Part shown: one piece after another, positions 1 to 10,040 of the stretch
Layout: the number at the start of each line of letters is the position of its first letter
Numbering within the stretch: the stretch's first letter is position 1
DNA from: Symbiodinium sp. CCMP2592
Taxonomy: Eukaryota > Sar > Dinophyceae > Suessiales > Symbiodiniaceae
DNA length: 64,000 nt
Assembly (NCBI GenBank): GCA_905221615.1
Contig: CAJNDT010003446.1
Coordinates: 248,001 to 312,000 of the forward strand
Direction of reading: 5' to 3'
Translations under genes and position numbers: made by a program
Notes under the pieces: generated by a model
The model's input: the letters and a program-made list of their open reading frames with translations, nothing else
Told to the model about the DNA's origin: nothing
The model's database searches: none

Positions 1-1150
1 GCTCCGATACCTCGCGCACATCACAATCCCACTTGAACAGTGGAGCATCATCGAGCACGTAGGTGGGGGTACAGTTTCATGAGCCGACTATGCTCGGCTT
101 GTCTTCTCCAAGCACCCCAGCAGGCCTCAACAGGAGTGCTTTCTTTCCTTCATGGCGGCGCGGCTTGGTTAGGGAAAAAAGCCGGCGGCCTCAAGCCAGC
201 GCCAGCTTTTCCGAAGCTGAGCCTCTCGAAGCTGAGCTTCCGCCTGCAGCGACCGTTGGAGTCAAAAGGGAGAGCCGAAAGAGCTCCCGAGCCCCTGGAC
301 CTGCAGCAAGGCCCGGCGGCGGGCCTGTTTGTCGACCTGGAAAATGAAGAGACGCCCATTTCTTTCAGGATATTATGTCTCTATTATTCTCTATATCTTC
401 TTATCACCTGGGCTCTTCCAGAACCAGTCTTTGGGAGTTTCGCTCAAGCCGAGCCGGGCGCGTGGACGTGGAGCTGCCGCAGCCCGCTTTTCAGGCCTCC
501 GATCTTCGAAAGCAGCCAGGAAGAGGGCAGGTCTGCCTGCAGGGGGCTGAGGCTGAAGCTGTACTTTCGCAGGAAGAGCCCGGAGAGCCGCAGGAGGATG
601 GCTTCCTGGAAGACCCAGTCAACACACACTGCTGAGACTGAGTTTTGAAAGGGCACGCATACGTCGATCTCGATCAAGGTGCAGTCTCCTGTCGCTCGTA
701 GTGCCACAATCCGACCCAAGCCTGTCATGTGTGCATGGGCACAGACGAGTGACCGTAACGTCGCAAGGATGCACGAGGTTGAGTGCTCTTGTCTGTGGCG
801 CATGCGAGCTTTGCCGGCCCGTGTGGGTTTCCGTCGTGTTTCTTCTCTGTTTCTCTGTAGCGGGTCTCTTCTGCTTGGGATGTGTTGCTTGTGTCGAAGC
901 TTCCGTGCATTTTGCGCTGTGAGCCTGGTTGTTGCTCGTCTCCGCGCAGATTCTACACGCGTTCTCATCAGGGTGTACCGCAGCCCAACAGCTCAACTTG
1001 TTCATGCTCGACATGGGGAAACTAGCCGATAGTAGCCTTCATGACCGCGCCAAGAAGTCGTACCCCAGCACGAGACTGCGCTTTGAGGACTGCAGCCTGA
1101 AAATGTGCGCAAAAGACTCGAGAAGCGGGTCACAAAAGGTGCTCTGTCAC
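1..1150. other. No supported gene
   Basis: Open frames exist on both strands, the longest a plus frame of about 200 codons from 40 to 648, but none shows a recognisable domain and each is contradicted by other frames. The only stretch with protein-like character is a plus-strand acidic segment near 540-635 ending VNTHC before a TGA. It could be the last exon of a gene starting outside the window. Confidence 0.3.
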
Positions 1151-1157
1151 ATGCGTC

Positions 1158-1450
1158 TCAGCTGCACACCTCCCAGTCCCAAGCTATGCGCCACGCCAAG
1201 AAAGCCCTGAGTAGATCTGTGATGATTTGCGAAGATCTCAAAGCATCGGGACCATCTTTCCATTTGAAGCTGTGGCTGCCTCCTGCAGCTTCGATGCCAA
1301 CAGTCTGCAGCGAAATCTTGGGCCCGTTGTCGGTGCTCAATTTGACGTCGGCACCTGTCGCCGTGTCAATCGACGCCTTTGAACAGGACCCCAGGACCCC
1401 AGAACCCCGGTGGTAGCGGATTTCTGGCCTTCGGCTCCAGGTTTTCAAGG
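1158..1450 (-). CDS. Possible exon, unknown protein
   Basis: Minus-strand open frame continuing to 1158. Its lower half is plausible protein, with polar beta-like stretches such as SKASIDTATGADVKLSTDNG and GGSHSFKWKDGPDALRSSQI, but I recognise no family. It lies just downstream of the C-terminal exon at 1559-1800 in another frame, so it belongs either to the next gene in the same direction or to a non-coding stretch. No start codon or splice site can be assigned. Confidence 0.2.
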
Positions 1451-1558
1451 CCCTGGCTCGGCTCCGGCCCGCTCGCAGCGAAGCGACCTGCGGGGCGCTG
1501 CGAGTCTGCAGATCCCTGCGGACACCCAGCGTGTCGTAACGTGGTGTGAGCTGTGAGC

Positions 1559-1800
1559 TCACGGCTTCTTGCTGGCAGCCGCGGCTTCGCTGGACGTCTT
1601 CGGCTTGGACCTGTAGATCGGACCGGACCGGACCGGACCGATCGAACGCGAAAGCTGCGCCCTGCACCTGGCCTGCCAGGCCGAGAGGTACGCGGAGAGC
1701 GTGCGAAGGCGGACTTTGAGGAGGAAGCTGCTGGTAGCTCGGGCCTTCAAGGCAGGGCCCGCAGGGTTCTCAAGTTGTGGAATCAGTGATTCGGAGTGCT
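1559..1800 (-). CDS. C-terminal exon of a tryptophan-rich helical protein
   Basis: Minus-strand frame ending in a stop at 1559. The peptide has an amphipathic helix with the spacing LRTLSAYLSAWQARCRAQ followed by a basic tail (GPIYRSKPKTSSEAAAASKK). Helices with an invariant Trp two residues after Ser/Ala and surrounding basic residues resemble the short repeats of Sfi1/centrin-binding or IQ-like proteins. A second helix of the same kind (CWTALRAYSHQRQLMA) lies upstream at 2412-2732 on the same strand, so both are probably exons of one gene. The family call is an inference from helix pattern only; repeat number and gene start are unknown. Confidence 0.35.
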
Positions 1801-2411
1801 TGCGGTTGGGACCTGCATCTGCCAAGAGCTGAACATCTTCTTCAACAGCGCGGTGACGAAGCCGCGCAGTACAGTGAGCTGCACAGCCTGCAATCATGAG
1901 ACTGCAGATGGATGGCTCGGTTCTGCAATAAACTTGTAAAGTACGCTGCTGTCGGGGGAGCGCCTGCATGTGGTGCGGATGGATTTCGAAGGGTGCTGGA
2001 TCGAAAAGAAGGTCAACCGCAGGGTCCCACCACCTGAAATATGCCGGAGCATGTGTATGCGGATGCGTGAAACCACGACTGAGGCTTTGGACCATGTGCG
2101 CGGTTGGGAGTGACCTTATAAGGCACGACGGCTTTTGCAAGAGTGCCAGCGTCAATGAATTTAGTGAATTCGGGATCTCGGCCTGAGCTGGGTGGCAGCC
2201 ACTTTCTGGCGACACAGGCAGGGCAGCGAAGGGAAGCAGCTTAACTTGCGACTTGCACCCTCGCCGCTTGCCTGTGGCGTCCGGATCCCGCAGCATGCAC
2301 CCGAAGCCAGCACCAGGATGCCAGCAGCTGCCGCTCACTGCGCATGGCCACCACCTCTCACACATCGCTCGCAAAATATTTCGCATGTGGCGCAGGGCGC
2401 AGGGCTAGAAT

Positions 2412-2732
2412 CTATAGAAGCCTTCCCGCGCTTCCGGAACCAGCGAAGCCAGGCCTGCGAGCTGCAACTCCGAAACTCGACTCGACCGAACTCGACCGTC
2501 TCGAATTGCTTGGGGCTTCAGCCTGCCAGGCCGCAGTCAGCCGAGAGCGGAGCCAGTGCACGTCCGCCCAGCTCCGGTACCTCCGCCCGCAAGGCCGCAA
2601 GGCTTGAACGGCCTGCGCATGTCTACCTTCCCTGCAGCACAAGGCCATGAGCTGTCGCTGATGAGAATACGCCCGCAGCGCTGTCCAGCATGCCTGACCA
2701 ACAGTGAAGCGTGAAGACAAGAGGCTTTTCAA
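2412..2732 (-). CDS. Exon of a tryptophan-rich helical protein
   Basis: Minus-strand open frame with peptide QACWTALRAYSHQRQLMALC and, further on, RYRSWADVHWLRSRLTAAWQ. These are basic amphipathic helices with regularly placed Trp residues, the same style as the exon at 1559-1800. I take the two as exons of one gene transcribed right to left, possibly a centrin-binding (Sfi1-like) or cytoskeletal protein. A plus-strand open frame over the same bases (2192-2650) is rich in Ser/Arg/Pro and looks like an antisense shadow. Splice sites were not resolved. Confidence 0.35.
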   Translation of the reverse strand: MKSLLSSRFTVGQACWTALRAYSHQRQLMALCCREGRHAQAVQALRPCGRRYRSWADVHWLRSRLTAAWQAEAPSNSRRSSSVESSFGVAARRPGFAGSGSAGRLL

Positions 2733-3079
2733 CCGGCCGGGTCAGCGACGCAGCCTGTAGCACTCGGCAGCGTGCGAGTCGCGTGCCACGGGCCAGGAGC
2801 TCTTTGGCCTCTGCAGGGGACCCAGGCCAAGTCCCTGTGTTTCGGCCAAAAACAGAAAATTCTGCGCATTTCAGGGCTGAGCAGAGTGCACCTTAAAGGT
2901 GACCGTCGGACAGTCAAACCGCACGGGAGTCCGCACGGCTCACTGCAGGCTGAGCAGCGAAAATCTACTTCTGAGGGAGTGACATGCAGCAGCCAGCTGC
3001 CGCAAGCTGCGTGCAACAAGCGTCGGCACTGGAGCCTAAGCCGAAGAAAGCCCAAGTGCCCTTGTACCCTGCTTGTATG

Positions 3080-3084
<5 letters not shown>

Positions 3085-3118
<34 letters not shown>
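3085..3118. repeat. (TA)n microsatellite
   Basis: An uninterrupted run of alternating T and A, flanked by TATG steps. It directly abuts the C-tract that starts the left inverted repeat at 3128. A matching (TATG)n tract lies outside the right inverted repeat at about 5131-5152. Confidence 0.9.
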
Positions 3119-3123
<5 letters not shown>

Positions 3124-3299
3124 CTCACCCCCCCCGTTGACAGACCATGCCCTTGTGATAGTGTACTCTTGGCAGGTGACTCAGCTGAGATACTGTATCT
3201 AAACACACCACACCCGACGATGATCTGTAAAGTAAGACCTTTACAGCAGATATACAACGTATACTTTGACATGCCATGTACTGAGGACGCACCAGACGT

Positions 3300-4580
3300 G
3301 CGGCACATGAGTTACGTAATAGTTTTGTGGTAGTATCGGTATTAGGATGAGTATGATTTTTAATATTAGTACTATTGTTGGCTGTAAGTATACATGCCAA
3401 TATTAGTAACTATAAACTAGTGTTTCTACTCATGTTCGTGTTAGAGTTAGCGCTAGTGCCAGTGTCAATGTCAGTAATACAGCACCACTGCAACTAGTAG
3501 TATCAGTATGAGTCTTAATGCTGGGTTTAATAGCAGCTTATATTCGCAGAAGTGCTAGTATTAGTATCAATATTAGAATTAGTTAGTTTTAGTCTCGTCT
3601 ATTAGCAGATCAGTATATCAATACATCAATGTATTCGAACAGTAAAATATTTGTATACTTGTATACAAGTCTATGTGAAATGTTAGTACATCTGGTGCAT
3701 GAATACACTAGTATATTGGTGTAACAACGGGAAGTATATCGTTACATTGGTATATGGGTATATGCTTATGCCAAAGCATTAATACATGAATGCACTAATG
3801 TATATATATGTATCTTAAGATAATGATATGTATTCCCGCGTATTTTTGTGTACATTAGTAAATGCAGGTGTCTATTAGTAATGATATTAGTATTCATATC
3901 AATATGAATATACTATTGGTATTCGTAGGAGTATAAATGTCAATAGTATTAGAATTAGGACTGTTTATTGTCGTATTAGCCATAATATGAGTTTTCATGC
4001 TGGTAATACTACTGGCATTCTTGAATATTCAACAGATCATAAATGTCCGTATTACTGTTGGTGATAGCACTACTGTTAACGCACAAGGGTTTACGTATTC
4101 GTATTCGTAGCAGTAACAACACTTATGTAAATATTGATGTTAGTGTAAATATTGTGGTAACTATTAGAAGTAGTGTTAGCGTTAGTACTATAATGTTATG
4201 GATGATTTACATTTGCAGGAAGGTTTGTATTAGTATTACTCTTGATCACGTGAAAATACAAACAGTTGAGTACATGAGTGAGCTAAAGTATTTGTATTTT
4301 AATATAGTGGTATGCATAGTTATGTACACTCGTACATACAGGTGTGTGTTAGTATTCATACTAATATACAGTATTATCATTCTGAGTATGATTATGGTTG
4401 ATATGCGTAGGAGTATTAATAGCAGTATTAATAAATATTAGTATTCGTGTTATGCATATTCGTACCTATCTTTATAGAAGTGTAACATTAGTAGTAATGC
4501 TGGTATTAGTTTGGGCATTCAACAAATGATCAATGTCAACTTGCAATGGCAATACTATATGTAGGAGTATCAATACATAT
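3300..4580. other. AT-rich island built of degenerate ATTAGTA-like words
   Basis: About 1.3 kb with base composition sharply different from the GC-rich surroundings. It is dominated by repeated short words such as TATTAGTA, AGTATTAGTAT and GTATACAT. The only open frame of note (4043-4441, plus) is low complexity (V, I, S, Y rich) and is a product of the repeats. I see no gene. It fills the interior of the fold-back element. Confidence 0.7.
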
Positions 4581-4583
4581 GTC

Positions 4584-4626
4584 TATAGATAGATAGATAA
4601 TAGATAGATAGATAGATAGATAGATA
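4584..4626. repeat. (TAGA)n microsatellite
   Basis: Tetranucleotide tract of TAGA units with one interruption, just before the inner inverted-repeat element that begins at about 4650. Confidence 0.9.
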
Positions 4627-4649
4627 TTCGTCTAAATATGGGCGTGAGT

Positions 4650-5117
4650 ATTGACAGCCCTTGCCTTTGCAAGTGAGTCGTAGTGCATGGTCTGTCATCG
4701 GATGGGTCACAATCAGCCCTCCTGAGAATCAATTCCAAGAATTCCAAGAATTCCAAAATTTCCAAAACCTAGTGGACAGGATTTTCTAAAACATAAGGGC
4801 TGCCTTTTTGGAAATTTTGGAAAATTTAGAAATTTCGGAAATTCTGGAAACTTTGGAAATATTGAAAATTTCGGAAATTTTGAGAAATTTTGGAAATTCC
4901 AAAATCCCCAGACCTAGTGGACAGGATTTGTCCAAACCATAAGGACGAACTTTTTGGAAATTTTGGAATTCCTGGAACGTCCTCGAAATTTTGGAAAACT
5001 GAAAGTTAGGGGCGAGAATTTTGGACATTCCTGAATTGATTTCTCGAGGGCTGATTGTCACCCATCCGATGACAGACCAGGCGTTACGACTCACCTGAAA
5101 GGGCATGGTCTGTCAAC
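4650..5117. mobile_element. Nested MITE-like element with ~85-bp TIRs
   Basis: The left arm (about 4650-4735) and the reverse complement of the right arm (about 5033-5117) align over some 85 bases with only scattered differences. Shared blocks include GTGAGTCGTA, GGTCTGTCATCGGATGGGT and ACAATCAGCCCTC. Between the arms lie two copies of a CCTAGTGGACAGGATTT segment and the GGAAATTTT minisatellite. The element has no coding capacity. Its right end coincides with the right end of the larger 3128-5126 structure, so the two may be nested insertions of one family. Confidence 0.65.
4733..5030. repeat. GGAAATTTT-type minisatellite
   Basis: Imperfect 8-10 bp units (GGAAATTTT, GGAAATTTC, GGAATTCCA) arranged in both orientations around copies of CCTAGTGGACAGGATT. 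This forms the filler of the nested TIR element. Confidence 0.75.
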
Positions 5118-5126
5118 GGGGGGGGG

Positions 5127-5789
5127 CGACCATATGTATGTATGTATGTATACAATAATTTTTCAACACACATCATTCCTTAATTTGCAAGGTAGATAGA
5201 GTGTTGGATCCCTACGCAATTTTGCAAATTTGCAGCCTCGGACTGGGAAGCAGGGACAGGTGCTGTACCACACCGGGACCTGGACCCGTGCAACCGGGCG
5301 AATCTATCGCGGAAGCTTCTTCTCGCCGTGAGGCAAAGATGCCATCTCGCCACGCCAAGCCTCGAAGCCAGAATCACATCAAAGCCCCTCCCATTGGAGC
5401 CTGTCAGAAACTAGCAGAGCCCACTCTTGCTAGCATGATAAAAACAGTTGTCTGAACCCCCCCCTGGTCATGGTTCATGAGTTCCTGACTTCAGTGTTTG
5501 TCGACGCTGCGAGGACCTCCGCGCAAGGTCCGCAGCCCTCTCGGCCATGTCCGACCTGTGGGGCTTTGCAAGATTGGAGGGGATACGCTGAGAAGCATGT
5601 CCTGCGTCCTGCCTCGTCCTGCGGTACCAGTATCCCAGCGCCTCCGCAGACGCAGGAGTCATAGATGGTCATAGAGTCACAGTCATAGAGCAGGTCCAGA
5701 TGTGTCTACAATTAGACACCTGACCTAGCAATCTAGCATTTCCTCTGCGCCTGCTTTCGTCGAAGCTCCAGCACGAGCTCTCGCTCGTC
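5127..5789. other. No supported gene; short TATG microsatellite
   Basis: (TATG)n occupies about 5131-5152. The rest is unique GC-moderate sequence with overlapping short frames on both strands and no recognisable domain. Confidence 0.4.
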
Positions 5790-6794
5790 GTGCACGGCAC
5801 TCTGCCAAGCACCAACCGCCTGGACAAAGGACTCGACTCTGGAGCTCCCGAGTCAGAACTTCCGAACTTGGAACTCCACTCTTGCGAGGCTCTTCCGATA
5901 GGCAAAAGCATCCGCAAGGATGGCCATGGCAGGGTCGCCCAAGTCGGGTTGGGGCCTCCAGGACAGGAGAGTCGGACTTGGGACGAAAGCGCATCCAACG
6001 CTTCCGACTCCGTCAATCCTCGGCTGCCACGCGCTGGCTTCCTGACAGCATGCCGCTTTCAATGGAAGCTTGTATGCGTTGCGCATCTGCGCAGCCTGCC
6101 GTGGGTCCTCCGGAGATCGGAAGGGAAGCATCGAAGTGGAGACCAGTGCAGAGGCAGTGGGAAGCAGGTCCACCAGGTCCGGACCTGCAATGACAAGTTC
6201 TGCTTTGCAGATTGTCTCAATTTTCAGTGGCTGCCTGGATCTTTGTCTCCCTTTCCGATCGCCGGGACGGCCTTAAGATTTGCGCTGACTCCGCTGCCGC
6301 TGCCAAGAGCTCATTGGGCAGGGGCCGGTGTAGCTGCCACTGCCGTCAAGGGTTCTTCCGGGCTGGCTTTCGTCTCGCCCAGAACGGGCTCGCCTCCAGC
6401 TTCCTTCAGCCGACTCTCGGCGGCCGAAGGCTTCCGAGTCCTCTATACTGCAGAACTTTTCAGAATCTGCAAGCGTTCTGTTAGAGCTATCGAGTCTTGG
6501 CTGACCTCTGCGGAGTCGGAGAAGTCTGACCCAGGACCACTGGCACCGAGACGAGTGCCGGAGTCTGCCGCGGACCTCAGGAGCAAAGCTCTGCAGAGAT
6601 GCTCACAGTCCATTCTTCCTGGGCCTGTCGTTGGCTCGACGGGGATGTCCGCCTGCAAACCCAGGGTCTATAGGAGAAAAGCCTTGGAACTAGGCGCTCG
6701 TGCACTTTTCTTACACGCCACCAACCAACTCCCCATCGTGAGCACGAAAACTACTTGTACCCAGGAGGCCCACAGCGCGTACACAGTACTGTAA
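5790..6794 (+). other. Open frame of ~334 codons, coding status doubtful
   Basis: A long plus-strand frame with no recognisable domain, rich in Ser, Arg, Leu and Pro. The minus strand over the same bases carries more protein-like segments (for example DLGDPAMAILADAFAYRKSL ending at 5853, and an acidic-serine segment at 6443-6658). Since all recognised neighbours are on the minus strand, the true coding strand here may be minus, with short exons of an unknown gene. I do not assign a function. Confidence 0.2.
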
Positions 6795-7131
6795 GCAGCC
6801 TCGCCTTGGGATCTTGCGCTGGCAAGCTGTTGCTTTTCCTTAAGGGGGTTTAAGTGGGACCCGGGATCGGATGAGCAGCAACTCGGGACCCTGCCAACAA
6901 ACCGCATCGGGCAAGATGGGTTCCAGTGGCGCGCGGGCATTCGCTTGATTCCCGGTATGTCTGCCCCACCTGAACTCCACGGAGGGCGGCTGGCGCCTTC
7001 GAGTCGGATGCTTGAGACGCGGGCTGCAGCAAAGCCCTGTAGATCTGAATCCCGGCGAGGTCCGTGGCCTGCAGAAAATGTTGTGGCGGCGAGGAGAAGC
7101 GTCTTCAAGCGACACACGCAGAAAAGTACTA
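6795..7131. other. No supported gene (3' flank of PPR block)
   Basis: Downstream of the last PPR repeat on the minus strand. Several overlapping short frames exist but no domain, terminator-like hairpin or clear polyadenylation motif could be recognised. Confidence 0.4.
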
Positions 7132-7581
7132 CTAAACCCTGTCATGACCAGTGGTTTCAAGAACTTGCTTGGCTGCTTGACCCTTGGCGCACGCGCCAAC
7201 TGCAGCTCCGAATACGAATTCAGACTGCTGTAGGCAATAGCCCTGCAGCCAGGGCAGGAGCAGTGCGGCACGCTGCCACTGGCTAGCTTGCCCACACGCA
7301 CCCATGCTAGCTGTGCAAGCAAGCTCATCAAAAAGGAAATCGTGCAATGCTGCTCTCTGAAGCAAATTACATGCGAGCTGCCACTGGGCAGAGGCACGGC
7401 AAGCACTAATGGCTGCAGTCAAGCAGATCCCGTTTGCAGGAATTCGCCAGTCATCCATGCACTCCAACAAGTCTACCGCCAGCTGCCAGTTGCCAGAATC
7501 AGCACACGCAGAAATGGTTGCGCTGAGGGTGAAGCTGTCAGGTCGGAGTTCCTGCTGCAGCATCGCGTGAAGCAGCTCCAA
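7132..7581 (-). CDS. PPR-repeat protein, C-terminal block (frame-shifted)
   Basis: Four pentatricopeptide-type helical repeats in series, each with the dinoflagellate signature. Examples are FTLSATISACADSGNWQLAV, ICLTAAISACRASAQWQLAC and FVFGAAVGACAKGQ, ending in a stop at 7132. PPR proteins bind RNA and act in organelle RNA editing, cleavage or stabilisation; the target here is unknown. This block continues the block at 7473-8573 but in a different frame. The repeat AISACENCGEWEIALELLHA is readable only after shifting frame near 7630. That could be a one-base indel (pseudogene or sequence error) or an unrecognised splice. Confidence 0.75.
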   Translation of the reverse strand: MELLHAMLQQELRPDSFTLSATISACADSGNWQLAVDLLECMDDWRIPANGICLTAAISACRASAQWQLACNLLQRAALHDFLFDELACTASMGACGQASQWQRAALLLPWLQGYCLQQSEFVFGAAVGACAKGQAAKQVLETTGHDRV

Positions 7582-8573
7582 GGCGATCTCCCACTCCCCA
7601 CAGTTCTCACAGGCACTGATTGCAGTGCTGCAGCCTCATTGAAGGAGACAACAACTTCTGGAAGAAAGATGAGTGAAAGCTTGATTTCTTGGAGTTTAAG
7701 GGCTGCCTGGGCACTGTTGTCGTCGTTAAAGCCGGCCGCCTGTGAAGCGTCGAGGACGCGAAGTCCGCACTGCCATTGCGAGCCCCTCTCGCATGCTGTA
7801 AGGCTTGTCCGAAATGTCGGCAGCTGATTCTGCTCGTCATGCAAGAGCAAGGATTTCCCCCACTCACTGGCATCCCCAAAGCTAGTGGACATGACACAGA
7901 AGGCTACGACATCAGCCTGAACACCTCGACTCAACCGATGAAAAATGGAAAGTGCCAGCCGCCACATTGAACTTTCCGTGCCCACGGAGTCCATGACAGA
8001 GCTCTGTACAACCATCGAAGAAGGGATCCCCACCTGACCCATCCGCTCTGCAATGTGAAGGGATTGCGGCCACTTCCGGAGGCCTGCTATGTTTGCGAAG
8101 CTCACGCAGCTACGCCTCAGGCCCGCTGCCGGGTAGTGGAAGAAGGCCAGGACCCTGCGCCAGGCTGGCCCTGGCTGGGACGTAGCCTTGGAGGCTGAGA
8201 CGGCGCTGAGCAGGGCAGCCTCGAAGGCCTGGCGGCGGCGGTCACCGTGGCCATACGAGAGGCTGAGAAGACCGTGCTCCCATGCCCAGGGCCCTTTTGG
8301 GAGACCAAGGGCAGAGAGAGCACGTGGCCAGTGCCAGGCCTCGGCCTCAGGCCGAGCCATCAAAGCAGCGAGCGCCGTCTGGGTGTATTGATCCGAACGG
8401 AGGGAATATGCGGGCATCCGTTGCAGCAGCAGCAACGCCAAATCCCAGGCAGTTGTTGAACCAGCACAAGCTGCAATCGTGGGGTTGTAAGAGAGGTTAT
8501 CCAGCCGAAGACTCCTGGGCCGGAACGTGGACAGCAAGGCGAGGGCGGCTTCCCAGCAGCCTCGGATTCTCAA
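7473..8573 (-). CDS. PPR-repeat protein, middle block
   Basis: About 360 codons of degenerate PPR-type repeats on the minus strand. Examples are LSYNPTIAACAGSTTAWDLA, VSFANIAGLRKWPQSLHIAE and TSLTACERGSQWQCGLRVLD. The repeats are about 35 residues and mostly helical; several have lost the consensus Asn/Cys positions. The frame loses repeat character after VVSFNEAAAL near 7640, while the expected continuation is in another frame (see 7132-7581). Upstream it should join the block ending at 8831 through an intron in 8574-8830: the upstream block ends in an incomplete repeat ISACSKA and this block resumes with GCWEAALALL. Confidence 0.75.
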   Translation of the reverse strand: MRIRGCWEAALALLSTFRPRSLRLDNLSYNPTIAACAGSTTAWDLALLLLQRMPAYSLRSDQYTQTALAALMARPEAEAWHWPRALSALGLPKGPWAWEHGLLSLSYGHGDRRRQAFEAALLSAVSASKATSQPGPAWRRVLAFFHYPAAGLRRSCVSFANIAGLRKWPQSLHIAERMGQVGIPSSMVVQSSVMDSVGTESSMWRLALSIFHRLSRGVQADVVAFCVMSTSFGDASEWGKSLLLHDEQNQLPTFRTSLTACERGSQWQCGLRVLDASQAAGFNDDNSAQAALKLQEIKLSLIFLPEVVVSFNEAAALQSVPVRTVGSGRSPWSCFTRCCSRNSDLTASPSAQPFLRVLILATGSWR

Positions 8574-8830
8574 ACGAGTGCACGCTCACGCTCTGGTGTT
8601 CAAGTCTGAGTCTGGATGGAACCTATCCCTAACTGGAGTTCGTGCGCTGTCTCCACAGGCGTCCCACTCTGGCTGCGCCATCTGGAGCCGGGTGGGTCAC
8701 GTGGGTGCACCGTCTGTGTACATAGACCGACTGCATGCCAGGTCAATTTTTGGAAGAAGTTGAGAACTAGAGTGCTCGTCTAGCAGTATCACAGCCTCCA
8801 ACATCGTCAAAATCATTATATAAACTGTCA

Positions 8831-9673
8831 TCACTGCACAGTTTTTGTGAAGCAGCTGGCTTTGCTGCATGCGCTGATGGCCGCGCTGCAAATGATTTCG
8901 TTCACGAAGAGTTTCTGGTCCACCAGGGCACTCAGCATGTGTAATGCGGTGGACCACTGACTCCCGTTTGCACAAGCAGTGATCACAGCGCCAAAGGTGA
9001 ATTCATTGGCCCTCACTCTCCCATCCATATCAGCCAACACTGCTAGAGCCATCTGCCACTGTTGACAACTTCCACAGGCACGAATCAGAGAAGTGTAGGC
9101 GATGACATCTGGGTAGAGCCGAATCTGCGTCGGTAAGGAGCTGAGAAGCATCAGCGCAGTCTGCCACTGCTCGTCGCAGGCAGACAACGCCGCTCCACAA
9201 CTCACCTGGTCTGGCCAGGGCATGAGCAACTCCAAGGCTTCGGTCCAAAGACGTCCGCGAGCACAGGCAGACATCGCAGCATTCAAGGTACTCCTCGGCC
9301 TGCATTCCGCAAATTCCGCTTCCTTCGGGGCATCTTCCAGCGCTCCGAGGGCCCTCTGCCATCTCGCGGAGAGCCAGGAGATGAGCTGGTTGAAACTGAC
9401 GATACTCGGAAGCACACCCTCCTGCTGCATGCGATGAAAGACTTGCACCGCTGCAGCCCAGGCCCACACATCCCGACTCTTGCGTGCAGACATGGCGACG
9501 TTGAAGTGCAGCACATTCCTCGGCTCAAGCTCTCCCCGCTCTGCGAAGCTCTGACCCGTCCTTGCAGCCTTGCAGTCCTCTGAGCTCTGCACACTTGCAG
9601 CTGCTGCCGGTGCCTTGGACGCAGAATGTCTGGATTCTGGATCTGGCATGTCAACAAGACACACAGTCAGCAC
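8831..9673 (-). CDS. PPR-repeat protein, N-terminal block
   Basis: About 280 codons on the minus strand. The first ~55 residues are low-complexity (SKAPAAAASVQSS) and may be linker or targeting sequence. They are followed by seven PPR-type repeats including LHFNVAMSARKSRDVWAWAA, STLNAAMSACARGRLWTEAL and FTFGAVITACANGSQWSTAL. The last repeat stops mid-unit at ISACSKA, consistent with an intron. Predicted role: organelle RNA binding. The start codon is unresolved, since the frame opens near a GTC/ATG-poor stretch. Confidence 0.75.
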   Translation of the reverse strand: MLTVCLVDMPDPESRHSASKAPAAAASVQSSEDCKAARTGQSFAERGELEPRNVLHFNVAMSARKSRDVWAWAAAVQVFHRMQQEGVLPSIVSFNQLISWLSARWQRALGALEDAPKEAEFAECRPRSTLNAAMSACARGRLWTEALELLMPWPDQVSCGAALSACDEQWQTALMLLSSLPTQIRLYPDVIAYTSLIRACGSCQQWQMALAVLADMDGRVRANEFTFGAVITACANGSQWSTALHMLSALVDQKLFVNEIICSAAISACSKASCFTKTVQ

Positions 9674-9994
9674 AGCTTTTCATGCAGACGGGTGTCATTT
9701 TCTCCAGCACCTGCAGCGCGACTTGCTCTTGTTTGATCTTGACTTGCTTCCAGGGATCTCACATCCGGGTACTTCGGCCGAGCGGCTTCGGTGGTAGATT
9801 TGACGCTGCTGGTCTTGGCGAGATCCTTGAGGTAGACCGTTGCCTGCTTCGGATCTCGCCATATCTTCTCAGCGCCCTGCACAGGCGTGTAGAGAGAACA
9901 GCTCCCTGAATCATGAACGATACATTAGCAGACCATCTTGGAGGCTAAGCATTCTGGCGCAAGGTGGTTGAACCACGGTCCCCTTCGAAGTAAT

Positions 9995-10040
9995 TGTGCT
10001 GCTACTTCTTATGTGCATGCACGTAAAAAGTAGCAGCACA
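9995..10040. repeat. 46-nt near-perfect palindrome / hairpin
   Basis: The left arm TGTGCTGCTACTT (9995-10007) and right arm AAGTAGCAGCACA (10028-10040) pair perfectly over 13 bp. The 20-nt interior is itself nearly palindromic around GTGCATGCAC with TTA/TAA outside it, so almost the whole 46 nt can fold into one stem. It lies in the gap upstream of the 9673 PPR block. It could be a cruciform, a tiny inverted-repeat element, a small-RNA precursor or an RNA processing signal. Confidence 0.85.

Larger units (their letters stand above)
3128..5126. mobile_element. Fold-back type element bounded by inverted repeats
   Basis: The left end is a C8 tract followed by GTTGACAGACCATGCCCTT (3136-3154). 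The right end is the exact reverse complement of those 19 bases (5099-5117) followed by a G9 tract (5118-5126). Both ends are flanked by TA/TATG microsatellite. The interior is mostly very AT-rich DNA with no gene. The structure fits a non-autonomous fold-back or MITE-like element about 2 kb long. No transposase is present and no clear target duplication can be seen because the flanks are microsatellite. Confidence 0.6.

Noticed and set aside
3085-3118. Possible promoter (TATA) at the TA run
   Set aside because: It is a microsatellite next to an inverted-repeat element. Dinoflagellate genes do not show ordinary TATA boxes and no gene start lies nearby.
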